A DNA stretch of 16,215 nucleotides from Deltaproteobacteria bacterium (GTDB lineage Bacteria; Desulfobacterota; Desulfuromonadia; Geobacterales; DSM-12255), in assembly GCA_017861215.1 (NCBI GenBank), contig JAGFXN010000048.1, positions 1 through 16,215 of the forward strand, given 5' to 3'. The number at the start of each line of letters is the position of its first letter. Position 1 is the stretch's first letter. Positions 1-7,530 of the stretch are shown here, piece by piece. Below the pieces are notes generated by a model. It was not told where the DNA came from. It made no database searches and worked only from the letters and a program-made list of their open reading frames with translations. The position numbers were made by a program, and so were the translations under genes.

Positions 1-41
1 GGCTGTATACCGTCAGCAATAGTTTTTTACCTGTCATCGAT

Positions 42-437
42 TCAACCTGCTATCGGGCCGCACAGTTTGTTCTGCAATGATTTCAGAATCATTCCCAGCA
101 CCTCTTTCTGCCGCACCTCGAATTTATTGAGAACCGCCAGGCAGCTCCCCATCGGGAAAAACTCGCGGAGGTAGTCGGGTTCACGCGCTGAAAGAATGAC
201 AATTCTGTTTTTCTGTACGCCGGATTCAGTTGCATACCTGTAGACCTTCATCCCGTCAAGAGTAGGCATTTCAAGATCAATCAACACCAGACTGTTATCG
301 CCTTGTTTAATCAGCGCCAATGCCGTCAAGGGATTATTGCAGATTTGAACGGTGAGCAGAGGACAGATTTCGTGGATATAGGATTCAAGGAGGCCGGTGA
401 ATGAACGGTCGTCATCTATAATCAGAACTTTTCCCAT
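42..437 (-). CDS. Stand-alone receiver-domain response regulator
   Basis: A 131-residue protein made only of a CheY-like receiver domain, so it probably acts by phosphorylation-dependent protein contact rather than DNA binding. Visible hallmarks are the acidic triplet D8-D10 after the first strand (VLIIDDD), the phosphoacceptor D54 in VLIDLEMP, S83 in ILSAR and the conserved lysine K105 in LNKFE. The frame stays open upstream to 491, but the start at 437 is chosen because the receiver fold begins there and AAGG (443-446) lies 5 nt upstream. That site overlaps the stop of the preceding ABC ATPase gene (445), so the two are probably translated together. No sensor kinase gene is in the window and the partner is unknown. 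The receiver assignment is secure; the role is not. Confidence 0.9.
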   Translation of the reverse strand: MGKVLIIDDDRSFTGLLESYIHEICPLLTVQICNNPLTALALIKQGDNSLVLIDLEMPTLDGMKVYRYATESGVQKNRIVILSAREPDYLREFFPMGSCLAVLNKFEVRQKEVLGMILKSLQNKLCGPIAG

Positions 438-444
438 AAAAACC

Positions 445-1320
445 TTACTGCTGGATACCTTTCGTGGTGGTGTAGATGAACCCTTTGACAACAGGATTCT
501 TGCTTGCCTTGAACTCTGCAGGAGTGCCGACCTCTTCGATTGTACCGCCGGAAATCATGGCCATCCTGTCGGAAATGTACAAAGCGAAGTTCAGATCATG
601 AGTGACGATGACAGTAGTATTTTTCGTGTTCTTTTTCAAGTTGAGAATGGTGCTGGCCAGTTCATCGGTATTTATCGGGTCAAGCTCGGCTGTCGGCTCA
701 TCGTACAGGATAAGATCCGGATTCATGGCAAGCGAGCGGGCAATCGCCACCCGCTTTTTCATACCGCCGGACAGCTCTGCCGTCTGTAGACGTTCCTGAC
801 CTTCCAGGCCGACCAGTGCCAGTTTTTCCTTAATAATCTGCCGGATTACCAGTTCCTTGCAGACCCGCTTCTCCCGCAGCCAAAGACCGACATTCTCGCC
901 GACGGTCAATGAGTTGAAAAGTGCCGAGGACTGAAAAACCATGCTGTACCGGTAGTTTGGCGGTTCCGTTGTAGACGGATTGAAAATGGGATGATCATCG
1001 ATGTAAATCTCGCCACTGTCCGGCTCTTCAAGCTTGACAATATGCTTCAGTAACACGCTCTTGCCGGTACCGGACGGGCCGATGATGGAGAAGGTTTCAC
1101 CGGCAAAGATCTCAAGATTGATATCCTTGAGAACATGCTTCTCTCCGAAAAACTTGTTGAGTTTTTCTATTCTGATACTGACGCCCCTGGTATCGTGAAG
1201 ATTCATCAGGCAGTCAGCTGTTTCGTGGTGAACGAACAAGGGGCGGGTAAGTCCGTGCATCACCTTATCGATGACGCCCCCCTCACCGCCAAGCTTCATG
1301 AATTCAGGCAGAAAAGCCAT
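445..1320 (-). CDS. MlaF-type ABC transporter ATP-binding protein with N-terminal extension
   Basis: A 291-residue cytoplasmic ABC ATPase. Motifs in order: Walker A GPSGTGKS (81-88), Q-loop Q130 in MVFQ, signature LSGGM (183-187), Walker B LILYDEP (203-209) and the switch H241. The stretch ALFNSLTVGENVGLWLRE and the signature context ELSGGMKKR match the MlaF/Ttg2A subfamily, which powers phospholipid transport between the membranes with an MlaE permease and MlaD substrate-binding protein. Neither partner is in the window, so the substrate is inferred only from family. After Walker B it reads TAELDP where TAGLDP is usual. About 45 residues precede the ABC fold; start 1320 is kept because GGAG (1326-1329) sits 5 nt upstream, while the internal ATGs at 1260 and 1206 have no well-spaced site. 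It lies between a membrane protein gene and a response regulator gene in one operon. Confidence 0.88.
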   Translation of the reverse strand: MAFLPEFMKLGGEGGVIDKVMHGLTRPLFVHHETADCLMNLHDTRGVSIRIEKLNKFFGEKHVLKDINLEIFAGETFSIIGPSGTGKSVLLKHIVKLEEPDSGEIYIDDHPIFNPSTTEPPNYRYSMVFQSSALFNSLTVGENVGLWLREKRVCKELVIRQIIKEKLALVGLEGQERLQTAELSGGMKKRVAIARSLAMNPDLILYDEPTAELDPINTDELASTILNLKKNTKNTTVIVTHDLNFALYISDRMAMISGGTIEEVGTPAEFKASKNPVVKGFIYTTTKGIQQ

Positions 1321-1325
1321 ATTGA

Positions 1326-1329
1326 CTCC
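1326..1329 (-). promoter_or_regulatory. Ribosome binding site deciding the ABC ATPase start
   Basis: GGAG on the minus strand, 5 nt upstream of ATG at 1320. It supports the long form of the ATPase, with a 45-residue extension before the conserved domain. Confidence 0.65.
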
Positions 1330-1370
1330 GGATTAAATCTGTATCTGTGCCGGCAGACGCCCCTGAAACC

Positions 1371-1814
1371 TCAAAAAAGGAACTTGTCCGGATTGTTAAA
1401 ATACCGCTTATTGCGGTAGATGAATTGGGAAAGCAGGAGAATTGCCAAGGCAGCGGCAATGTTATTCACTGTAAGTGCATTCTGATCGACGCTTGCATTG
1501 ACGAGCTTCGCAATCTCTTGCGGTGGAATATAAATGAGATTAACTATCGTGTTGATGATTTCGAAAAGATTATAGCCGAGAAGCAGGTACCAGGTAAGAG
1601 TCTGTCGCTTGCAGATACCGATAAAAAGGTAGATGCAGATCAATGAATCAAAAAAGACCAGCATTTTTGCAGGGGCATTTTGATAGATAGTTCCCAGGAA
1701 CGGAAAAGGATTTCCATAGGTAGAAATTGAAAGGAGGAAGAAGAAGAGATACAGTCCGGTAAGAAGTGTCAGCCCGAAAGGGCGTCTGTTTTCGTTATCT
1801 TCTGCACAGATCAC
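1371..1814 (-). CDS. Hypothetical four-span inner membrane protein (GTG start)
   Basis: A 147-residue protein of no family I recognise. It has four hydrophobic segments: about residues 13-32 (FGLTLLTGLYLFFFLL), 49-69 (MLVFFDSLICIYLFIGIC), 73-96 (LTWYLLLGYNLFEIINTIVN) and 115-135 (NNIAAALAILLLSQFIY), and a basic, aromatic C-terminus. The frame is open to 2021, but the part beyond 1909 only shadows the upstream TPR gene. The GTG at 1814 is preferred: GAGG (1823-1826) lies 8 nt upstream, and the GTG overlaps the stop of a 32-codon gene in a GTGA junction. An MlaF-type ATPase gene follows 50 bp downstream. It shows no clear likeness to MlaE, which is larger, so a role as transporter permease is only a possibility. 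Confidence 0.75.
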   Translation of the reverse strand: MICAEDNENRRPFGLTLLTGLYLFFFLLSISTYGNPFPFLGTIYQNAPAKMLVFFDSLICIYLFIGICKRQTLTWYLLLGYNLFEIINTIVNLIYIPPQEIAKLVNASVDQNALTVNNIAAALAILLLSQFIYRNKRYFNNPDKFLF

Positions 1815-1909
1815 TTCTTCATCCTCAAATCGCTGGCAGCCACACAGACGACAATAACGATCATCACCCCGGCAATAAATATCCAGTCCCCCATCGTAAA
1901 GCCGAACAT
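1811..1909 (-). CDS. 32-residue single-span membrane peptide (small ORF)
   Basis: A short gene between the TPR protein and the four-span protein. Its 32-residue product starts MFGFTMGDWIFIAGVMIVIV, has one hydrophobic segment (about residues 10-26) and ends in the charged tail SDLRMKK, which predicts the C-terminus on the cytoplasmic side. Three signals support translation: GGAG (1917-1920) sits 7 nt before the ATG; the ATG overlaps the TPR gene stop as TGATG; and its own stop overlaps the GTG of the next gene as GTGA. The length and single span resemble small subunits or regulators of membrane complexes, though I recognise no specific family. The frame differs from both neighbours, so it does not extend either gene. 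It could instead be mainly a coupling leader for the downstream gene. Confidence 0.7.
   Translation of the reverse strand: MFGFTMGDWIFIAGVMIVIVVCVAASDLRMKK
1823..1826 (-). promoter_or_regulatory. Ribosome binding site deciding the GTG start at 1814
   Basis: GAGG on the minus strand, 8 nt upstream of the GTG. It lies inside the end of the small membrane peptide gene, as expected for translationally coupled genes. Confidence 0.65.
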
Positions 1910-2862
1910 CACGAAACTCCAAGCCTGGCAAGTTCCTGCAAGGCTTCATCATAGCCGGGGCTAAGCAGCACCGCCTGGCGGAGATACTGCTCCGCATACC
2001 GGGGGATGTCAAGTCTGACATAACAGAGCCCTAACAGATAGTTGATTTCTGCAAGCGGCAATCCATCAACTTCGGCAACAGCATCTAGCACATCAAGGAT
2101 AATGGCAGCAGCCTCTTCAAAATCTGCGCACTCGTACGCCTCCATAGCCACACCGACCGCCTGCAGATAGTCCACGACAGGAACAGCAGGAAGAGTACCG
2201 CTGGCAATCTGACTGCAGCGGCTCCTGATCCTGGCGGCTGCGTCGGCTTGCAGGCTCCCGGCAATATCGCGCCAGAACTGCCCGGCATCAGCGTACTTGC
2301 CCAGAAAAAAACAGACCTCACCGGCAAGATACCGCGTCTGGATGTCATCCGGATGCAACTGATACGCTTTGCGCAGATATTTCTCCGCTGCGAAAAGGTG
2401 GAGAGTTGTGTTGGCGATTGCTGCCAGATTGAGCGCTTTATCGACAAGGGTTGCACCGATTTCCAGCGGGAAACGGTGATTGTCCGGTTCAAGAAGCGAG
2501 AATATTTTCAGATAATTGATTTTGCGGTCAAGATACGGCAGATCCACATCCTTCTTGTCGAGCATTACCAGATGGGTTGCCAGTTCGGCCAGCAGATGCG
2601 GATACGCATCTTTCAGCAGTGCCGCATAGCGCTCGGCAAAAGGAGCATCAGGATCTGCCCGCAGCAGATGATACAGCCCGCGGCCGACAGCGTCGTAGGA
2701 AGGCATGTCACCGGTAGAATCCTCCTGCAGCAGGGGCAGAGGGAATTCACCCAGCGGGATGGTCACCTTATGGTCGCGGCCGGTCAGTACATCTCCGGGA
2801 GCAGGATGATAGTAGGTAATCCCTTTAATACGGCGAGGTTCTGCTTGATACGCTGCTGTCAT
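1909..2862 (-). CDS. Tetratricopeptide-repeat-like protein of unknown function
   Basis: A 317-residue soluble-looking protein without signal peptide or membrane span. Helical repeat units typical of TPR scaffolds are visible at about 158-191 (AEKYLRKAYQLHPDD, then YLAGEVCFFLGKYADA) and 272-305 (INYLLGLCYVRLDIPRYAEQ), with a degenerate one near 238-271. The first 130 residues hold no motif I recognise. TPR domains bind other proteins, so this is probably the scaffold of the operon. ATG 2862 is chosen over an in-frame GTG at 2871 because AAAGG (2871-2875) lies 8 nt upstream of the ATG. It is first in the operon, with a sigma-70-like promoter about 37 nt ahead, and its stop overlaps the next start as TGATG. 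Confidence 0.8.
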   Translation of the reverse strand: MTAAYQAEPRRIKGITYYHPAPGDVLTGRDHKVTIPLGEFPLPLLQEDSTGDMPSYDAVGRGLYHLLRADPDAPFAERYAALLKDAYPHLLAELATHLVMLDKKDVDLPYLDRKINYLKIFSLLEPDNHRFPLEIGATLVDKALNLAAIANTTLHLFAAEKYLRKAYQLHPDDIQTRYLAGEVCFFLGKYADAGQFWRDIAGSLQADAAARIRSRCSQIASGTLPAVPVVDYLQAVGVAMEAYECADFEEAAAIILDVLDAVAEVDGLPLAEINYLLGLCYVRLDIPRYAEQYLRQAVLLSPGYDEALQELARLGVS

Positions 2863-2898
2863 TTTCTGCACCTTTGCTGACAGTGGATGTAAACTTGA

Positions 2899-2928
2899 AA
2901 TATATGCCTTAATTGTGCATCAGGTCAA
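2899..2928 (-). promoter_or_regulatory. Putative sigma-70 promoter of the TPR/ABC operon
   Basis: On the minus strand TTGACC (2923-2928), an 18-nt spacer and TATATT (2899-2904): each box one mismatch from consensus. Transcription would start near 2892, about 30 nt before the ATG at 2862. The rest of the gap to 3107 has two short dyads but no clear terminator for the deacetylase gene. Confidence 0.6.
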
Positions 2929-3107
2929 TACCGATTCTTGCCGTTGCAGCGCAACTTCAGGCTATTATTGGCCAAAAGTCAAGCACCAGATCCACAACAT
3001 GCCACTCTTTATGCCCGGTTGCTACTCCGTCTGCGGATTGACTCAATCAGTGTAGCTATCTCTGACCTGAATCTGAACGCATATTTGGCTGCAAGCCAGG
3101 TACATTG

Positions 3108-4241
3108 TTAACCGATCAGCACCGGAAAGATATTTTTGCGGATGGCCGCAATGCTTCTTTCCACAGCATCAAGCGCGAGATTGCGCTCTTCGTCATCGGC
3201 CCAGTGCATGGCGTCAACCAGCATCCGGTGAGGGTACCCCAGGGAGGAAATGTGGGCAACGAACCGGTCCGGGAGCTTCGCTGACAACGACACACCGTTC
3301 ATAACGCCCCAGGCAATCGTCCAGGCTCTGGCGGTATTCATCAAATCGTAGCCACCGCCCCCCATGGCAACCCAGGGTATTTTCAATGCCTGCAGCTTTC
3401 TGAGAATATAGGTATAGCTGTGCGTGGTAATCTCCAGATTGGTGAGTGGATCGGTACGGAAAGTGTCCGCACCGAGCTGGGTAACCAGAATATCGGGATC
3501 AAAGGCGGCAATGAGCGGGTAGACCACCTCATCAAAAGCCTTCATGTAGAGTGGATCGTCGCTATGGGCGAGAAGCGGCACGTTCACCGTATAGCCGTAG
3601 CCCTTACCGGCGCCGGTCTCATTGTCGAACCCTGTGCCGGGGAAGAAGTAGATGCCGCTTTGATGCAGGGAGATGACCAGTACCTGATCAGATTCATAGT
3701 AGGCCTCCTGCACCCCGTCGCCGTGGTGGGCATCGAGATCAAGATAGACAACCCGCTTCCCTTTTGCCAGCAGCGCATTGATGGCGATCACCGCATCGTT
3801 CAGATACGAAAATCCGGATGCCCTGGCGGAGTGGGCATGATGATAGCCACCGGCAAGATTAAAAGCCGCCGCGTAGCCTTCATCGGCAACAAGACGGGCA
3901 GCCTCGACGGTTCCGCCGGTACCGAGGCAGGCCCAGTCGTAGAAACCGGGGAATACCGGGTTCTCGATATCCCCAAGACCGTAGAGAAAGTCCGCGCGTG
4001 GCACAGGGGATGAACTGAACTCCTTCATCCTGTCGAGATAGCGGCGGTCGTGGAAGGTAAGAAGCTCTTCTTCGGCAACTGCAGTCGCTTCGCAGACTGT
4101 TGCCTGAGGGAGCCGGTCAAGACCGTATGCCGCAAGCAGCTCATAGGCAAGGCGGAAGCGCTGTACCTTGAACGGATGACTCTCGCCATAGGAAAACTGA
4201 TCAAAACTATGGGAGTATATGAGTGCTGTCTTTGGCAACAA
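3108..4241 (-). CDS. Histone deacetylase/AcuC-family deacetylase
   Basis: A 377-residue zinc hydrolase of the arginase/deacetylase fold. All HDAC catalytic elements are present: paired histidines H134-H135 in GGYHHAH, zinc ligands D170 and H172 in DLDAHHGDG, the third ligand D259 in LGADT, and the transition-state tyrosine Y298 in GGGGYDL. Bacterial relatives deacetylate proteins such as acetyl-CoA synthetase (AcuC) or small acetylated amines; the substrate here cannot be told from sequence. The start is TTG: an in-frame stop lies just upstream, no ATG occurs before the conserved N-terminus (ALIYSHSFDQFSYGESHPF), and GAGGAG (4253-4258) lies 11 nt upstream. The RND permease gene ends 111 bp upstream with no clear terminator between, so read-through from the efflux operon is possible. 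No acetyl-CoA synthetase or acetyltransferase gene is nearby. Confidence 0.9.
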   Translation of the reverse strand: MLPKTALIYSHSFDQFSYGESHPFKVQRFRLAYELLAAYGLDRLPQATVCEATAVAEEELLTFHDRRYLDRMKEFSSSPVPRADFLYGLGDIENPVFPGFYDWACLGTGGTVEAARLVADEGYAAAFNLAGGYHHAHSARASGFSYLNDAVIAINALLAKGKRVVYLDLDAHHGDGVQEAYYESDQVLVISLHQSGIYFFPGTGFDNETGAGKGYGYTVNVPLLAHSDDPLYMKAFDEVVYPLIAAFDPDILVTQLGADTFRTDPLTNLEITTHSYTYILRKLQALKIPWVAMGGGGYDLMNTARAWTIAWGVMNGVSLSAKLPDRFVAHISSLGYPHRMLVDAMHWADDEERNLALDAVERSIAAIRKNIFPVLIG

Positions 4242-4352
4242 GGTGATCCAGACTCCTCAAAACGATGCATACCACCCAAAAGGTCTATGTTCCCAAGCAA
4301 ACAGTACTGGTTCAGTCCGGAAACATCTTTAAGTCGGTTATGGCAAGCGGAC

Positions 4353-7300
4353 TCAAACGGCTTTGGCTTTTTTGAACCGCTGCTGAATCTGGTCGAAATA
4401 GTAGTAGACAACGGGAGTTATATAGAGTGTCAGCAACTGGGAAACCAGCAGGCCGCCGACCACCGCCAGGCCTAAAGGCCGGCGGGCTTCGGCACCGGCG
4501 CCGAAGCCGAGGGCGATCGGCAGAGTTCCCATAAGCGCCGCCATGGTGGTCATCATGATCGGCCGGAAACGTACTATCGCTCCCTGATAAATGGCCTCCA
4601 TGGGGGTCAGACCCTGGTGCCGCTCCGCCTCCAGAGCAAAGTCGATCATCATGATGGCGTTCTTCTTGACGATCCCTACCAGCATGATGATGCCGACAAA
4701 AGAGTAAAGATTGAGATCCTTGCCGAACAGCAGCAGGGTAAGTACCGCGCCCAGTCCGGCGGACGGCAGGCCGGAGAGGATCGTCACCGGGTGTATGTAA
4801 CTCTCGTAGAGAATCCCCAGGACGATGTAGATGACGACTATGGCCAGGAGCAGCAGCAGGGCCAGCCCCTTGGTAGAGGCCTGATACACCTGGGCCGTTC
4901 CCTGGAAACCGGTGGTGATCGCCGCCGGCAGGCTTCTGGCTTCCTTCTCGACAGCAGTCACCGCGTCACCCAGAGGCGTACCAGGCTTGAGGTTGAAGGA
5001 AACGGTTACGGAGGTGATCTGCCCGAGATGGTTGACTGACAGCGGACCCAGCCCTCTTTGCAGGCTGACGATTGACGACAGCGGCACCAGGTCACCGGCG
5101 GCTGAACGGACATAGAGCAGACCCAATGCCGCCGGGTCCAGCTGGTACTGCGGATCCAGCTCCATGATTACCTTGTACTGGTTGGTCGGGGAGTAGATAG
5201 TGGTGGCCTGGCGGGAGCCATAGGCCGAGTAGAGCGTATTTTCGATCTGTTCGGCGCTGATACCGAGGCTGGCGGCCCGGTTGCGGTCGATCTCCAGATT
5301 GATCTGCGGGTTTTTCATCTGCAGGTCCGAGGTCACATCCTGCAGCATCGGCATGCCGCGCAGCTTCATTTCAAAAGCAGCGGCGGCCGGATAGAGTACG
5401 TCCGTCTCGGGGCACTGCAGCACGAACTGATACTGCGCCTTGGACTGGGTCGCCTCAAGTCGGATGGGCGGCGGGTTCTGCATGAACATCATGATGCCGG
5501 GCACTTCCATCACCTTGGGCCGGAGCTTCTGGATGATCTGGTCGGCGTTGAGTTTGCGTTCATGGCGTGGTTTCAATTTGATGAACATGGAGCCGCTGTT
5601 GCCGCCCACCCTGCTCCCGGTCGCCCCGACGGACGACATGAACGCTTCCACATTCGGCTCCTGCAGCACGATAGCCACCAGCTGCTGCTGCTGGCGCTTC
5701 AACTCGTCGAAGGATATCCCCTGGGCACCTTCGGTGGTAGCGAAGATGGCGCCGATATCGTCGGAGGGCAGCAGCCCCAGCGGGATTTTCGTAAATATCC
5801 AGACCGTAGCCACCGTCATCAACAGAGTCAGCACCACGGTGGCACGGCGGAACTTGAGCACCCGCTTGAGGCTGGTCTCGTAAAGATGCAGCAGGGCGTT
5901 GAAGAACCGCTCCATACAGTTATAGAGCCTGCCGTGCTGCTCCTCCGCCGGCGGTTTGAGAAAGCGGCTGCAGAGCATTGGCGTAAGGGTCAGCGACACC
6001 ACCCCGGAAATAAGGATGGCGACGGTGATCGTGACAGCGAACTCGTGCAGCATCCGGCCGAGCATACCGGACATGAACAGTACCGGGATAAAGACCGCTA
6101 TCAGGGAGATGGTCATGGAGAGGATGGTGAAGCCGATCTCCCTGGAGCCCTTGATGGCGGCTTCCAGAGGTTTTTCGCCATGTTCCATGTGGCGAACGAT
6201 ATTCTCCAGCATGACGATGGCATCATCTACCACGAAGCCGACTGACAGGGTCAGAGCCATCAGAGTGATGTTGTTGACCGAAAAGCCGAAGCCGTACATG
6301 GCGGCAAAGGTGCCGATGATGGAGAGCGGCAGCGCCAGGCTCGGGATGATGGTGGCGGAAATGTTGCGCAGGAAGAGAAAGATCACCATGATCACCAGGC
6401 CGATGGTCAGCAGCAGGGTGAATTTGACATCGGCCACCGATTCGCGGATCGCTTCGGTACGATCGAAGAGGATGTTCAGCTCAACCGCTCCGGGGAGCTG
6501 GCTGCGGAAACCGGGAATCTGTTTTTTGATGCTGTCCACCACCTCGATGGTGTTCGTGCCGGGCTGGCGCTGAATGGCAAGGACGATTGCCCGGGTCGAT
6601 TTCCCCTTGGTGTTGAACCAGGCGGCCACCTTGTCATTTTCGACGCTGTCGGTAACCTGGGCGATGTCCTGCAGCCGGACCGGGGAGCCGCCTCGCCAGG
6701 CAACGATCAACGGCCTGAAGGCTGCGGCACTGTAAAGCTGGCCGCTGGCCAGGATGGTAAAAGCCTGCCGCTCACCCTGCAGATCGCCGGTGGGAATATT
6801 GACATTCCACTTGTCCAGGGCCGTAGCGACCTCATCCAGGCCGATCCTGCGGCTGGCCAGGGCATGGGGATCGAGATTCACCCGCACGGCATATTTCTGG
6901 GAGCCATACACCTGCACCTGGGCAACGCCATTGATCATCGAGATCCGCGGGGCAATGATTGTGTCGGCAAATTCATTCACTTCGGAGAGCGGCAGGGTGG
7001 GTGAGCTGAGGGCAAGGTAAAGCACCGGCTGATCGGCCGGGTTCACCTTCTGGTACGACGGCGGCGTCGGCATGTCAGCCGGCAGTTGACGGGCCGCCTT
7101 GGAGATGGCTGACTGCACGTCCTGGGCCGCAGCGTCGATGTCCTTTTCCAGGGAAAACTTGAGAACAATGACCGAGATCCCCTGGCCATTCGTGGAGCTC
7201 ATGGAGTCGAGACCGGCAATAGTGGAGAATTGCCGCTCCAGCGGGGTGGCAACCGCGGAGGCCATGGTCTCAGGGTTGGCGCCGGGGAGGTCGGCTCGCA

Positions 7301-7439
7301 CCTGAATGGTCGGGAAGTCGATGTTCGGTAAATCGTTCACCGGCAGAAGACGGTAGGCAAACATTCCGAAGATCATAACCGCCAGCATGACCAGCGAGGT
7401 CATAACCGGCCGTTTGATGAACAGCTCGGACAGATTCAT
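4353..7439 (-). CDS. RND-family efflux permease (MdtB/MdtC-like)
   Basis: The inner membrane pump of a tripartite exporter: 1028 residues, normal for the hydrophobe/amphiphile efflux RND family, driven by the proton gradient. Visible features: the N-terminal span after MNLSELFIKRPV; the proton-relay pair D405-D406 in GFVVDDAIVMLENI (TM4); the TM10-11 region with VGIVKKNAIMMIDFA; and two large periplasmic regions, about residues 30-335 and 555-860, giving the expected 12-span layout. The double aspartate and overall sequence fit drug-type rather than metal-type RND pumps; MdtB/MdtC is the nearest subgroup I can name. ATG 7439 has no convincing Shine-Dalgarno sequence, so translation probably depends on coupling to the membrane fusion gene. 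The visible stop of that gene is 67 nt upstream, but its -1 frame ends at 7436 in an ATGA overlap. The substrate is unknown. Confidence 0.93.
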   Translation of the reverse strand: MNLSELFIKRPVMTSLVMLAVMIFGMFAYRLLPVNDLPNIDFPTIQVRADLPGANPETMASAVATPLERQFSTIAGLDSMSSTNGQGISVIVLKFSLEKDIDAAAQDVQSAISKAARQLPADMPTPPSYQKVNPADQPVLYLALSSPTLPLSEVNEFADTIIAPRISMINGVAQVQVYGSQKYAVRVNLDPHALASRRIGLDEVATALDKWNVNIPTGDLQGERQAFTILASGQLYSAAAFRPLIVAWRGGSPVRLQDIAQVTDSVENDKVAAWFNTKGKSTRAIVLAIQRQPGTNTIEVVDSIKKQIPGFRSQLPGAVELNILFDRTEAIRESVADVKFTLLLTIGLVIMVIFLFLRNISATIIPSLALPLSIIGTFAAMYGFGFSVNNITLMALTLSVGFVVDDAIVMLENIVRHMEHGEKPLEAAIKGSREIGFTILSMTISLIAVFIPVLFMSGMLGRMLHEFAVTITVAILISGVVSLTLTPMLCSRFLKPPAEEQHGRLYNCMERFFNALLHLYETSLKRVLKFRRATVVLTLLMTVATVWIFTKIPLGLLPSDDIGAIFATTEGAQGISFDELKRQQQQLVAIVLQEPNVEAFMSSVGATGSRVGGNSGSMFIKLKPRHERKLNADQIIQKLRPKVMEVPGIMMFMQNPPPIRLEATQSKAQYQFVLQCPETDVLYPAAAAFEMKLRGMPMLQDVTSDLQMKNPQINLEIDRNRAASLGISAEQIENTLYSAYGSRQATTIYSPTNQYKVIMELDPQYQLDPAALGLLYVRSAAGDLVPLSSIVSLQRGLGPLSVNHLGQITSVTVSFNLKPGTPLGDAVTAVEKEARSLPAAITTGFQGTAQVYQASTKGLALLLLLAIVVIYIVLGILYESYIHPVTILSGLPSAGLGAVLTLLLFGKDLNLYSFVGIIMLVGIVKKNAIMMIDFALEAERHQGLTPMEAIYQGAIVRFRPIMMTTMAALMGTLPIALGFGAGAEARRPLGLAVVGGLLVSQLLTLYITPVVYYYFDQIQQRFKKAKAV

Positions 7440-7530
7440 GGCCGGTTGCTGGCCGCCGGCGCCGGTCTGTTGGCAGCTTTGCCCGGTTCTGCCCCGCCGG
7501 TTCCGGTTACCGGCATCTTTCCCGGCGCAT
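7436..7530 (-). other. Probable frameshift and displaced C-terminal tail of the membrane fusion gene
   Basis: In frame, the membrane fusion protein reads DGQMRVM, then RRERCR and a stop at 7507. Shifting to the -1 frame at the CGCCGGG run (about 7521-7529) gives PGKMPVTGTGGAEP and then an Ala/Pro/Asn-rich tail, about 30 residues in all, ending in TGA at 7436-7438. That stop overlaps the RND ATG as ATGA. DGQxRVxPG is a common C-terminal ending of RND fusion proteins, so the -1 frame looks ancestral. One missing base, for example a C in the CC/GGG run, would explain it, either as a read error or as a true mutation. Confidence 0.7.

Noticed and set aside
2943..2955. GTTGC-AGC-GCAAC dyad upstream of the TPR operon
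   Set aside because: Only 5-bp arms, no T-run on either strand, and outside the promoter boxes. Likely chance.
3084..3096. TGGCT-GCA-AGCCA dyad after the deacetylase gene as a terminator
   Set aside because: The stem is 5 bp with a 3-nt loop and no T-run follows on the minus strand.
5562..6245. 227-codon plus-strand open frame opposite the RND gene
   Set aside because: Antisense shadow of the permease, with a His/Asp/Gln-rich product typical of such shadows and no start signal.
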